Source of the DNA: Candidatus Iainarchaeum sp.
GTDB taxonomy: Archaea; Iainarchaeota; Iainarchaeia; Iainarchaeales; 1-14-0-10-31-34
Direction: 5' to 3'
NCBI GenBank assembly: GCA_017609625.1
Contig: JAFCDN010000008.1
Coordinates: 1-50,601 of the forward strand
DNA length: 50,601 nucleotides
The notes under the pieces were generated by a model. That model made no database searches and was not told where the DNA came from. It was given only the letters and a program-made list of their open reading frames with translations. Of this stretch, positions 1-7,811 are shown piece by piece (within the stretch, counting starts at the first letter, position 1; every line of letters begins with the position of its first letter). Position numbers and translations under genes: made by a program.

Positions 1-114
1 GTCGTTTCCTGTTGGAGAAACATAATAGCAGTTGTTTACTGCTTCACAGATTCCCTGGGAATAAACACTCTGCAAAAAAAGAATAAAAACTAAAAGCAAA
101 AAAACTCTTTTCAT
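1..114 (-). CDS. Secreted protein, N-terminal fragment (runs off window)
   Basis: Only the first 38 codons lie in the window; the gene continues beyond base 1. The start ATG is at 114-112. The protein opens with a classic signal peptide (MKRVFLLLVFILFLQS) and probably matures after the Ser/Gln near residue 19-20. The mature part begins GICEAVNNCYYVSPTGND. The YYVSPTGND segment is typical of the start of right-handed parallel beta-helix (pectate-lyase-like) surface proteins, but this little sequence cannot prove the fold. A TATA-like stretch (TATATAA on the minus strand, near 150) precedes the start. It is divergent from the next gene. Confidence 0.7.
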   Translation of the reverse strand, partial: MKRVFLLLVFILFLQSVYSQGICEAVNNCYYVSPTGND

Positions 115-264
115 ACACAGCCCTCAAATAAATTTGATTTAATTTGATTTATATATTACTCTATATTACTCTTTTAGAGAATAAAAACTTTTCTTTATAA
201 AAACAAAAGCTTTGTCAGAAAGCTTTGCAAAGCCTTTTATAAAAGTTAGTTTAATATTAATCTG
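115..264. promoter_or_regulatory. Divergent promoter region with short repeats
   Basis: This 150-bp gap separates two divergent genes. It holds tandem repeats of AATTTGATTT (twice) and ATATTACTCT (twice), which supply TATA-like sequence for the leftward gene. Near the rightward gene lies TTTATAAAAG (about 236-245), a plausible TATA box close to the ATG at 265. The imperfect palindrome GCTTTGCAAAGC sits just upstream of that box and could be an operator. These are sequence observations; no factor is known. Confidence 0.35.
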
Positions 265-1197
265 ATGAAAGTAAAAATTACTGAAAAAAAAATAGAACCA
301 AAGCCAAAGCAAACAATGCCTACTGCAAAAAAAGAAAATATTCAGAAACAAAAACCTTTTGTAAAACCAGCAGCAAAAACTGCAAGCACTCCTAAAGTTC
401 AGTTTTTCCCAAAACCAATGCCTGCAGCTTTGCCTAAACCTGAAGCAAAAAAACACAGTTCTCTTGTTTTGATTATAGTGGTTGTAGTTTTAATTTCTGC
501 CTTGCTTATATTTTTAGGCTTTGATAAAAACGGTGTTTTAGATAAAGGCTCTGATGGAGACGAAAAATCTAAAACCAATGGAACTATCAATGGAGAGAAT
601 GGGAATGGAGAAGAAGAACCAAAAACTTTTGATGAACGCTATGATTTGTGTCTGAATATTTCTTCAGTTCAGGCAAAAGATGAATGCCTGCAGGCAGTGG
701 CAATAGAATTCAACCAGGATTTTTTGTGCGATGAACTAACTAATTTGGATCCAGAGAAATGCAAGAGAGAAGTCTGGAAAGCCTATGCAGTTCTTTCTCA
801 GGAAGTAGAGAAATGCAATGAACTCTTTGCTGAATTGGATAGTTTTACTGAATTTGATAGAATTAATTGTATTAAGCAGATTGCCTTGAATTCTTCAGAT
901 AAAAGTGTTTGTTTTGAAATAGATGATTTAGCCAAAAAAAACGGCTGTCTGATTGAACTGGCAGTGCAGGAAAAGGATTTGATTGTTTGTGATTCAATTG
1001 AAGGCAGTGCAAAAGAAACCTGTAAATTTAATGCAATAATTGCAATTTCTGATGTTTCTTTGTGTGATTCTTTATCTTTGCCTAGCACTAAATTTGACTG
1101 CATTTCCCGTATAGCCAAACAAGAAAACGATGTTTCTTTGTGTGAAAAAATTTCAAATGCCACAATGAAAAATAAATGCATTAGAGATTTATCTTAA
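265..1197 (+). CDS. Single-pass membrane protein with Cys-pair repeats
   Basis: Unrecognised family. The 310 residues divide into a Lys/Pro/Ala-rich cytoplasmic segment (about 1-65), one transmembrane helix (about 67-87, LVLIIVVVVLISALLIFLGF), an acidic Gly/Asn linker, and an extracellular region from about residue 127. That region is built from about seven units of roughly 30 residues, each with a Cys pair spaced about 11-18 residues, for example CDELTNLDPEKC, CFEIDDLAKKNGC, CDSIEGSAKETC and CEKISNATMKNKC. The spacing suggests short helical hairpins stapled by disulfides (inference). The N-terminal low-complexity region plus TM is the same architecture as the giant membrane protein near 26.3-32.7 kb. 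The last 9 bases overlap the convergent neighbour. Confidence 0.8.
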   Translation: MKVKITEKKIEPKPKQTMPTAKKENIQKQKPFVKPAAKTASTPKVQFFPKPMPAALPKPEAKKHSSLVLIIVVVVLISALLIFLGFDKNGVLDKGSDGDEKSKTNGTINGENGNGEEEPKTFDERYDLCLNISSVQAKDECLQAVAIEFNQDFLCDELTNLDPEKCKREVWKAYAVLSQEVEKCNELFAELDSFTEFDRINCIKQIALNSSDKSVCFEIDDLAKKNGCLIELAVQEKDLIVCDSIEGSAKETCKFNAIIAISDVSLCDSLSLPSTKFDCISRIAKQENDVSLCEKISNATMKNKCIRDLS

Positions 1198-2349
1198 GTA
1201 TAGATAAAGGTAAACTATTATTCCAATTATTACTAAAACTGCGCCAGCAATAACTTTTCTGTCAATGCTTTCTTCTTCAAAAATAATTCTTGCTTTTTGG
1301 CATTCAGTTTTTTGTCCTTCAAATTCCAGTTCACATTCTAATTCAAATTCTCCTGCTTTACTGCTCTGGACTGCTGTTTTAAAATAAACTATTTCTTTTG
1401 GATGGATTACCTCAAAAACCTTTTTTTCTTCAAACTCAAGTTCTGAAGAAAAGACTTTTAATTCTGCTGAGTAAACTGCCTTTAAAGAATTGTTTATTAT
1501 TACTATTTCTATTTCGCTTTTCTCTCCAACAGCATTAATCTGTTTTTTCAGCATTATAACAGGCTCTAATGCCTTTTCTCCTAAAGCCTTGACTTTTATC
1601 TCTGGATATTCTGTTTCTATTTTTTCTTCTTCCCCAAACTCATTCAGATAAACGGCTTTTGCATTTGGCAAAACTCCTGTTCCTTTATCTTTCAGCCTGT
1701 AAGTAAATTCCAGGGCCTTTTCTTCTCCTGCAAGAATTTCTCCTTTGAATGCGCTGTTTCCTTTAACCAATTCAATGTCTTCCCTGTCTGCATCCCCGTC
1801 AATTATTTCCACATATGTTGTTTCGTTCCCGAAATTTTTTAGTGAAGTCCTTATTTGTATTTCTTTTCCTATTATCAGTTCTTTTGATAAGACTTCTTTC
1901 TTAAAGCTCCCTTCAGGAAAAAAAGCAGTCTTATAGTTTCCTATAATTGAATCGTTTTTCACTGTAATTTTTGTTATGGAATCCGAAGTGGTTGCGCAGA
2001 TTCTTAATGTATTTTTTTCCTCTAAACTTTCTTTTTGCACTATGATCCTTTTGAATTCTGTTGGAGGATTTATTGCTGAAATTTCTTTTTCATTCAAATA
2101 AACTTTAATCTTTGCATTTCCTTCTATATTTGGCACAAAAACAGAGTGAACTGAAATTATTGTGAATTCTTCCTGGCCGAATTCATCATAAAAAACTATT
2201 TCTTTGCATTGTGTTTTGTTTGCTCCGTCTGCTGTTAATTCTTTTTCATAACCCATTGAAGAGAAAGTTTCTTCTTTTATTGTTTCTCCCTGCACAAACC
2301 CTGCAAGGAGCAAAACCAGCAAAAAAGCAATTTTCTTCATTTTTTTCAC
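1189..2349 (-). CDS. Secreted, C-terminally membrane-anchored protein
   Basis: Unrecognised 386-residue envelope protein. It has a signal peptide (KKIAFLLVLLLAGFVQG), a body of beta-strand-like alternation consistent with CARDB/Ig-type modules (for example residues 160-340), and a C-terminal helix (about 364-385, VIAGAVLVIIGIIVYLYLYLR), so the domain would face outward with a C-terminal anchor. Its start overlaps the stop of the kinase gene upstream by 4 bases (2346-2349), so it is the last gene of a tight minus-strand operon. Its own end overlaps the convergent Cys-repeat gene by 9 bases. Confidence 0.75.
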   Translation of the reverse strand: MKKMKKIAFLLVLLLAGFVQGETIKEETFSSMGYEKELTADGANKTQCKEIVFYDEFGQEEFTIISVHSVFVPNIEGNAKIKVYLNEKEISAINPPTEFKRIIVQKESLEEKNTLRICATTSDSITKITVKNDSIIGNYKTAFFPEGSFKKEVLSKELIIGKEIQIRTSLKNFGNETTYVEIIDGDADREDIELVKGNSAFKGEILAGEEKALEFTYRLKDKGTGVLPNAKAVYLNEFGEEEKIETEYPEIKVKALGEKALEPVIMLKKQINAVGEKSEIEIVIINNSLKAVYSAELKVFSSELEFEEKKVFEVIHPKEIVYFKTAVQSSKAGEFELECELEFEGQKTECQKARIIFEEESIDRKVIAGAVLVIIGIIVYLYLYLR

Positions 2350-2810
2350 TTTATTTTTTTAAGTATTTTCTGCAGCGAACTGTTTAAAGTTTTCTCGTTT
2401 CTTATTTCAACAACTTTTCCATAGTTTTTTACGCTCTTTTTTTTGCAGTATCCTGTTTCTTCGCAGAAAAGGTTATCCTGTATTTTCACTTCATTATAAC
2501 CTTTTTTTCTGAGCCTTTTTTCCAGTGTTTTTCCTTTTGCCCTGATTAAGAAAACAGAATCAGCTTTTATTTTCATTTCACATAAAACATGGCCTTCAAT
2601 TATCGCATTTTCCTGTTTTTTCAGAAATTCATTTATTTTTTTCTGAAACTTTTTTGCGTTTATTTCCACTTCTTTTCCTTTTTTCTTGCCTGTTTTTGTT
2701 TTCAATGCAAAATCCTTTTCATTTACCACCTTAAACCCAAGTTTTTTTCCAAGTTTTCCAGCCAGAGCAGTTTTTCCTGTTCCAGGAGTTCCTGTAATCA
2801 ATATTTTCAT
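2346..2810 (-). CDS. Fap7/AK6-type adenylate kinase family protein
   Basis: The 154-residue protein matches the Fap7/adenylate kinase 6 family, P-loop NMP-kinase/ATPases that in archaea and eukaryotes act in late small-ribosomal-subunit assembly with protein S11. The Walker A loop is GTPGTGKT at residues 7-14. The family-typical stretch EGH (about 74) and the lid region LEKRLRKKGYNEVKIQDNL (about 96-114) followed by a CEETGYC element are visible. Length is close to that of archaeal Fap7 proteins (about 160-190). It overlaps the upstream S26 peptidase gene by 4 bases and the downstream gene by 4, so the three are probably co-translated. A housekeeping kinase between two secretory genes is an odd neighbourhood, but overlap spacing is common in compact genomes. 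Confidence 0.85.
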   Translation of the reverse strand: MKILITGTPGTGKTALAGKLGKKLGFKVVNEKDFALKTKTGKKKGKEVEINAKKFQKKINEFLKKQENAIIEGHVLCEMKIKADSVFLIRAKGKTLEKRLRKKGYNEVKIQDNLFCEETGYCKKKSVKNYGKVVEIRNEKTLNSSLQKILKKIK

Positions 2811-3220
2811 TTTCTCACTATTTCATTTATTTTCCCTGTTCCAAAAGAAAGCACTACAGCAGGAATTTTTGCCAGCCTGAATTCAAGTGAATCTGTTTTT
2901 TTTCCGTTGATTTTTACTGCTTTGCCTAATACTAATTCTTCTTTTACTATCGGGTCAAAATTCAGGTTATTGTCTCCTTTAACCAAAATTTTCCCTTTTT
3001 TTTTGTTTAAAACCCTGTGAATAAAAAACTTCCCGTTCCTGAAGTAAACTGCAATATCTCCTATTTTCAGCTTTTCTGTCGGAACAATTTTTACTTCAAC
3101 AGTTGATTTTTCTTGGATCAATGGTTTCATGCTTTTTCCTTTTGTTTTTACTTTGATTGTTTTCCCTGAATTTTTTTCCCTGAACAGTTCAATAAATTTT
3201 TCTGCTGTTTTTTCTTTCAT
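2807..3220 (-). CDS. S24/S26-family signal-peptidase-like protease, soluble
   Basis: 137 residues of the signal peptidase I (S26) fold. Ser30 in GKSMKP is the expected nucleophile; His68 in the IHRV motif and Asp83 in KGDNN correspond to the Ser/His/Asp arrangement of archaeal and ER-type (Sec11) enzymes rather than the bacterial Ser/Lys dyad. Unlike Sec11 it has no transmembrane helix, at either end, so it is unlikely to be the main secretory signal peptidase. Such short soluble S24/S26 proteins are known in bacterial and archaeal cassettes with PqqD, HprK-like kinase and nucleotidyltransferase genes, all of which lie 2-5 kb away here. It begins immediately after the lipoprotein stop codon (0-base gap) and overlaps the Fap7-like gene by 4 bases. 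Confidence 0.8.
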   Translation of the reverse strand: MKEKTAEKFIELFREKNSGKTIKVKTKGKSMKPLIQEKSTVEVKIVPTEKLKIGDIAVYFRNGKFFIHRVLNKKKGKILVKGDNNLNFDPIVKEELVLGKAVKINGKKTDSLEFRLAKIPAVVLSFGTGKINEIVRK

Positions 3221-4168
3221 TCAACCGCCAAAACAAGAGTATTTTTTTTCATCAAATTCTTCTTTAACTTCTTTTTTGAATCTGATGGAGGAGCCGTCGG
3301 GTGTTTCATAATAGATTATAATATAGGGCGCCTTGTCCTGGAAATAAAATTCTGCAGCCATTTCTTTGCTTATTTTGTATTCTGCTTTGTAGGTTTCAAT
3401 GCTGTTTAAAATTTCTTTTTTTGTTATTTTAATTTCTGATTCAATGGAGGGTGTTTTTAAAAAATATTGTTTTTCCACCACAAATGAGCTTAAATTGAAT
3501 TCACCTTCTTTTTGCATGTAGTACAGGACAAAAGGAAAAATCAATTCGTATTCTCCTTTTTGGTCTTTTTCTTTTTGGAGAACACTGTTATATGCTTCTT
3601 TACAGTTTTCTTTTACCCCTCCAGTATAAAATTCAAAAGAATTTTTGTCAAGCAAAAACAAATCAAAATAAACAATATTTTCTTTTAAAAAATAGCTTAT
3701 TCCCTTAAAGAAATCCTTGTTTTCATCTATAATAAATATATTCAAGTCAAATGTGTTGTTAGACTCTGGATCATAGTACTCAAAATAATATTTGAATCCA
3801 TCTTTCAGGCTGATTTTTCTTGCTTCAAGTTCCAGTTCAAATTCCCTGATTTTTCCGTCAGAAGGAGTTATTTCAAGAAAAAGATTTTGGCCTGCTACAG
3901 GGCAGTCAAAAGAAATATTGTTTTTGCCTTTGCTTAAATTCAAATACTCAAGGCATTCAATTTTTTTTTCTTCATCAAGCACTTCAAACCGCGTTTTCTG
4001 GAGTTCACTTTCTGAATAAACTTCAAAGCTGATTTTCTCATTTTCAAAATCAAAATCATGACTTTTTAGTTCTATTTCATATTCTTTCTGGTTTTTTATT
4101 TTATCTTCAACACACCCAAAAAAAAGAACCAGCAGAATTAAAGCTGATATATAAATTTTTTTGTTCAT
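3221..4168 (-). CDS. Putative lipoprotein of unknown function
   Basis: 315 residues, no recognised domain. The N-terminus is a lipoprotein-type signal (ISALILLVLFFGC), with Cys19 as the presumed lipidated residue, followed by a charged region rich in Glu/Lys/Phe. The body alternates in a beta-rich pattern. The C-terminus ends KKYSCFGG. It is the first gene of the minus-strand run that continues with the S26-type protease, the Fap7-like kinase and a membrane-anchored protein. It is transcribed divergently from the radical SAM gene, with which it shares a 252-bp intergenic region. A role linked to the radical SAM cassette is possible only by position. Confidence 0.7.
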   Translation of the reverse strand: MNKKIYISALILLVLFFGCVEDKIKNQKEYEIELKSHDFDFENEKISFEVYSESELQKTRFEVLDEEKKIECLEYLNLSKGKNNISFDCPVAGQNLFLEITPSDGKIREFELELEARKISLKDGFKYYFEYYDPESNNTFDLNIFIIDENKDFFKGISYFLKENIVYFDLFLLDKNSFEFYTGGVKENCKEAYNSVLQKEKDQKGEYELIFPFVLYYMQKEGEFNLSSFVVEKQYFLKTPSIESEIKITKKEILNSIETYKAEYKISKEMAAEFYFQDKAPYIIIYYETPDGSSIRFKKEVKEEFDEKKYSCFGG

Positions 4169-4420
4169 ACTGCAAGAAATAGCTTACAATCTTTTTTAAT
4201 TATTAAAGGTATCCCCTAATGTTTAGTCATTTAAGTTTGAACTATTCCAGCAGATTGAGTAACTGTAAAATTTAGGGAAGCCCCGACAGATTTAATGTTG
4301 ATTTTTCTTATTAATGGTTTTTTGTATTCCATTTTATCATTTAATTTGTTTGTTGGTTCATTTATTTAAATATATCTGTAGCTTTTATTTTAAGATTTAA
4401 TAAATAAAGGTCTGAATAAA
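4169..4420. promoter_or_regulatory. Divergent intergenic region upstream of radical SAM gene
   Basis: 252 bp between the lipoprotein (minus) and radical SAM (plus) genes. TTTAAATATA at about 4366-4375 is a plausible TATA box for the radical SAM gene, and AAAGGT about 9 bases before its ATG could be a ribosome binding site. An interrupted inverted repeat, CCCCTAA (4213-4219) and TTAGGG (about 4272-4277), brackets a slightly more GC-rich patch. Two tiny reading frames occur here (18 and 24 codons) but neither has convincing features. A precursor peptide for the neighbouring modification genes would be expected in a place like this; I do not see one. Confidence 0.35.
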
Positions 4421-5467
4421 ATGATTGAAATTTTTAATCCAATTAATTGCGTTGAATTTGTTTACACTCAAAAATGCAACATTAGGTGTGCACATTGTAT
4501 TATTAACTGCAGTCCAGAAGCTGAATTAAAGCTTGATTTGAATAGGGTTTTGCTGTTCTTAAAGGAACTGCCTGAATTTAAAATCAAAGAGATTGGAATC
4601 ACTGGAGGTGAATCGCTTTTGTTTTTTGATGAAGTGATTGAAATAATTTCAGCCGCAAAAAACCTTGGAATAAAGCCAAAACTTATAAGCAATGGTTTTT
4701 GGGCTTCAACTCCAGAGAAAACAGAAGAGATTCTTTCAAAGTTGTATTCTGCTGGTTTGCGCGCCCTTAACATTAGTTCTGATCATTTTCATTCAAAATT
4801 TATTCCAGAACAAAATGTCCTAAATATTATGCGTGCGGTAAAGAAGAAAAAAGATTTGGATTTCTCTTTAAGGACTTGCATAACCAATGATTATTCTTTA
4901 TTGGATTTTATGGCAGACCACAAGGACTATTTTGATGAGATTAAAGAGAAAAATCTGAGGAAAAACTTTTCTTTCTTTTTTCAGTTTATAGTGCCCCAGG
5001 GAAGGGCTTTTGCCAACCTGTCAAAAGAAAAATTTCCCGTCATAAAAGAACCATCCGGGGGTGCGTGCAGGTTTTTGGGCCTTTTTACAGTGAATTATAA
5101 TTCCAAGTGTTTTATCTGCTGCAATGGTCTTAATAAATCGGATGTGGCTTTTGAGCTCGGGGATTTCAGTTCTGATTCTTTTGAGGAACTTGTTAAAGCC
5201 TACCGGAAAAGCCTTTTTGTTTTTTATTTAAGGGTTAAGGGGCCTTATTATGTAAACAAGCTTGCTGAAAAGCACAATTTAAGGAAAGTTTATAAAACAG
5301 AAAAACTGGCTAAAGGATATACCGGCATGTGCAATTATTGTGTAGCTACTTTGGCCCAATACGCTAAAAAAGACATGGAAAACATGCTGCTGCAGGAATT
5401 CGAAAAAGACAGGAAAATGCAAAAACTGGCAAAAAAAGAAATAAGGAAAAACAAAAAAGATGTTTAA
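4421..5467 (+). CDS. Radical SAM protein with auxiliary Cys-rich C-terminus
   Basis: 348 residues. The canonical [4Fe-4S]/SAM motif is CNIRCAHC with Cys19, Cys23 and Cys26; the SAM-binding GGES follows at about residues 62-65 (GITGGESLLF). The C-terminal half has further cysteines (GGACRFLG, a CFICC cluster near 233, GMCNYC near 313), consistent with SPASM/Twitch-like auxiliary cluster binding as in peptide-modifying radical SAM enzymes. The tail is strongly basic. It converges with a PqqD-like gene 13 bp downstream; PqqD proteins are the peptide-recognition partners of many RiPP radical SAM enzymes, so a peptide or protein substrate is the best guess. The actual reaction cannot be read from the sequence. 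Confidence 0.85.
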   Translation: MIEIFNPINCVEFVYTQKCNIRCAHCIINCSPEAELKLDLNRVLLFLKELPEFKIKEIGITGGESLLFFDEVIEIISAAKNLGIKPKLISNGFWASTPEKTEEILSKLYSAGLRALNISSDHFHSKFIPEQNVLNIMRAVKKKKDLDFSLRTCITNDYSLLDFMADHKDYFDEIKEKNLRKNFSFFFQFIVPQGRAFANLSKEKFPVIKEPSGGACRFLGLFTVNYNSKCFICCNGLNKSDVAFELGDFSSDSFEELVKAYRKSLFVFYLRVKGPYYVNKLAEKHNLRKVYKTEKLAKGYTGMCNYCVATLAQYAKKDMENMLLQEFEKDRKMQKLAKKEIRKNKKDV

Positions 5468-5480
5468 CTGAATCCAAAAA

Positions 5481-5744
5481 TCATTTTTGAATAAGTTTTA
5501 GAGAAAGAAGCTTTTTGATCAGCTGTTTTGTGTCAGATAAAACTTTTTTTTCAGGTTGTTTGCACTTTTTTGCCAAACTCTGTGAAATTTTTTTAATGTC
5601 GTTTTTTCCGTTGATTTTTTTCCAGATAAAGCTTCCTGTTTCATTTAAAAAGAAAAAACGGTTTTTTTTGTAGTTAGCTATTATGATTTCTCTGTCAATT
5701 TCTTTCCATTCAATTTTTTTTGCTTTTTTAATCATAAAAATCAA
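5481..5744 (-). CDS. PqqD-family peptide-binding protein
   Basis: 87 residues matching the PqqD fold (winged-helix RiPP recognition element). The diagnostic core is FFLNETGSFIWKKINGKNDI (about residues 31-50), equivalent to the 'LNxTGxxIWxLLDG' signature, followed by a helical region. These small proteins bind leader peptides and present them to a partner radical SAM enzyme or protease. The start may be ATG at 5744 or the second Met at residue 4. It is the last gene of a three-gene operon (NTase, HprK-like, PqqD) and ends 13 bp from the stop of the convergent radical SAM gene. Confidence 0.85.
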   Translation of the reverse strand: MIFMIKKAKKIEWKEIDREIIIANYKKNRFFFLNETGSFIWKKINGKNDIKKISQSLAKKCKQPEKKVLSDTKQLIKKLLSLKLIQK

Positions 5745-5768
5745 CCTTTATTTTATTGGAATAAAAAC

Positions 5769-6659
5769 TCATTTTAAATCTACCTTTTTCTTTATTTCCA
5801 TTTCAAGTTCTTGCCACAAATTTTCTTTTAAAGGAAAGTAAAGAAAGAAACCTGGAACAGAAGAAAATAATTCAGCATAAAGCATGACCTTTTTTTTGAG
5901 TTCTGTCCTGTAAAAGCCAAACGGCATATAATTATCGTTTTCAACCATTTTTTCTATTGATTTCTTTTTGGTCATTTTTTTTAGTCTTAATTTTTTAGAC
6001 TTATGCAGGAAAAAAACTGCTTTAAGTTCAAATGGTTTGACTGATTCTTTTTGTATATCTGTTATCCTTGTATTAAAAGGAAAAATCTGTATGAAAAACT
6101 TCTTTCCTTTTTTGAACAGAAAATTCAAATCCTCCCCTAAAGTAACAGTTTCAGCACACAATTTAAGAATAGTTGATTTTCCTGCCTCTCCTTTCCCTGC
6201 AAACAAAAAACCCTTGTTTTTTTTGCCTATTGCAGACGAATGAATTATTGTTGCTTTTTGTTCATTTAGATAAGCTATAAGACAGGCGCCTATATTTAAT
6301 ACAAAAGAATCCCAAAAAAATTTGTTGTTCATTCTAAACTCTATTTTTCCATATTTTTTCTTTAAATCAAGAAAGCCTGAAACAAGCATTTTTTTCTTTT
6401 TCCCTTTCCTGCTTTTAAAAATAGTTTTCTCTTTTCTCAGAAACGCTTTTTGAAACTTTTTCACAGGGGTTTTCATCATTAACACGGTCAAATCAAAGTT
6501 TTCTTTGTAAAACAAGTATTCTATGGTTAAATCTGCTTTTTTTTTTGAAACGCGTTCAGGGAAATAAAAGTTAATGGCTTCATTGATTTTTTTATTGTTT
6601 GTTTTAATTAAAATTCTCTTTCCTGCAAAAAGAAATTTTGTTTCAAGCATTTTTTTCAT
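5769..6659 (-). CDS. HPr kinase (HprK)-related P-loop protein
   Basis: 296 residues. The C-terminal half resembles the HprK/P catalytic domain: a conserved IHSSAI segment (His140), a P-loop AGKGEAGKST at about 154-163, then GEDLNFL, and further down the arginine/aspartate region FNTRITDI. True HPr and the sugar phosphotransferase system are not expected in this organism, so this belongs with the HprK-related kinases found beside PqqD and PF14907-type nucleotidyltransferases in RiPP or exopolysaccharide/exosortase clusters. Its substrate is unknown. It lies 14 bp after the nucleotidyltransferase and 24 bp before the PqqD gene, a clear operon. Confidence 0.8.
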   Translation of the reverse strand: MKKMLETKFLFAGKRILIKTNNKKINEAINFYFPERVSKKKADLTIEYLFYKENFDLTVLMMKTPVKKFQKAFLRKEKTIFKSRKGKKKKMLVSGFLDLKKKYGKIEFRMNNKFFWDSFVLNIGACLIAYLNEQKATIIHSSAIGKKNKGFLFAGKGEAGKSTILKLCAETVTLGEDLNFLFKKGKKFFIQIFPFNTRITDIQKESVKPFELKAVFFLHKSKKLRLKKMTKKKSIEKMVENDNYMPFGFYRTELKKKVMLYAELFSSVPGFFLYFPLKENLWQELEMEIKKKVDLK

Positions 6660-6673
6660 TAAGATCTGTTTTA

Positions 6674-7744
6674 TTATTTAAATACAGAAAGCTTAAATTT
6701 ATTTGTTTTATTAAAAATTTTTTTCTTTATTCCCCAGGCTATTGGCATTACCGCAGCAAAAAAGAATGCTTTTGCCTTTTGCCTTAAGCCTTTGGCCCAG
6801 AAAAGCCTGTGTTTTATTTTGTTTTTGTGTATATTGTGAATTATTTTTATGTTTACAATTTTTTCAAGGGAGTTTTTCCTTAAATACGCAAGTTTTTGTT
6901 TGTCACAATCTTTTTCCATTTCTTTTATTCCTTTTATTTCTTTTCCAAACATTTCTATAAAGAGTTCGTTGAAGTAAACCATTGGTTCAATTACATTGTA
7001 TTTCACTGTTTTTTCTTTGAGTTTTTTGTAGTCTATTTTTTTTAAAATAAGGTTTTTAATGTCAATGAATGATTCTAATGCTCCATAAAACATATGCTGG
7101 TAAGTTGAACTGACAACAGCAATAATTAATGCATCTTCATTTGAGGGAACAACAACTGAATTTATTTTTTGTGAATCTTTCCATATTTCTTCTAAATCTA
7201 TTGAAAAGCAGTTTGCCGGAAAAAACAGTTCTTTGTGAACTTCAACCAGAACTTTTTGTTTATTAATTTTTTTTATCATGGCCGGAAAGTGCTGAATATA
7301 AAGTTTTTTTGTCCATGTTCCGAAAGAATCTGAACTATACCCTTTTCTTTCAAGCAATATTTTTGTTTCAGGAAAATCTTTTTCTCTTATAAGAAAATCT
7401 ATGTCAGCCGAAGCCCTAAGAAAATTTTTTGGGTAAAGCATATTGTTTAATGCCATTGCTTTTATTGCCATGAAATCTATTTTTTTCCTTCCCATTTCCT
7501 TGAAGATTAAAAGCATTTCCTTGTTGAGAATCATATTCTTGGAAACAGTTCTTATGCACATTCCCTTAATTTTTTCCAATGCGTTTTGAGGAACAAGCTT
7601 TTCATTCAAATTTTTTCTGATAAAACAGGCTGCTCTATGATAATCACACAAATCAGCAAATTCGTTCCAGTCAACTTTTTCATAAAACTCTTTTTTAGGA
7701 ATGCCTTTAATTGATTCAATTAACAGCTTTTCTTCTGGTTTCAT
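6674..7744 (-). CDS. PF14907-like nucleotidyltransferase family protein
   Basis: 356 residues resembling the uncharacterised nucleotidyltransferases of NTP_transf_5 type. The pol-beta-like core is visible: an IKAMALNNMLYP stretch (about 94-105) followed by ASADIDFLI with the metal-binding Asp114 and Asp116, then VEVHKEL (about 180) as the third acidic strand. The C-terminal third is helical and basic. Members of this family sit with PqqD, HprK-like kinase and S26-type peptidase genes, as here, but their biochemical role is unsettled. It is the first gene of the minus-strand operon and is divergent (67 bp) from the GT4 glycosyltransferase. Confidence 0.8.
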   Translation of the reverse strand: MKPEEKLLIESIKGIPKKEFYEKVDWNEFADLCDYHRAACFIRKNLNEKLVPQNALEKIKGMCIRTVSKNMILNKEMLLIFKEMGRKKIDFMAIKAMALNNMLYPKNFLRASADIDFLIREKDFPETKILLERKGYSSDSFGTWTKKLYIQHFPAMIKKINKQKVLVEVHKELFFPANCFSIDLEEIWKDSQKINSVVVPSNEDALIIAVVSSTYQHMFYGALESFIDIKNLILKKIDYKKLKEKTVKYNVIEPMVYFNELFIEMFGKEIKGIKEMEKDCDKQKLAYLRKNSLEKIVNIKIIHNIHKNKIKHRLFWAKGLRQKAKAFFFAAVMPIAWGIKKKIFNKTNKFKLSVFK

Positions 7745-7811
7745 TCAAACACTTTTAATTAGTTTTATTTCTATTGTTAATTTAATAGCATAAAGTAAAA
7801 AAAGTGATTCA

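Noticed and set aside
4219-4275. 18-codon frame (MFSHLSLNYSS...) upstream of the radical SAM gene, as a candidate precursor peptide
   Set aside because: No ribosome binding site, leader-like features or core motif; not distinguishable from chance.
4295-4369. 24-codon hydrophobic frame (MLIFLINGFLYS...)
   Set aside because: Purely hydrophobic and overlaps the presumed promoter of the radical SAM gene; no support.
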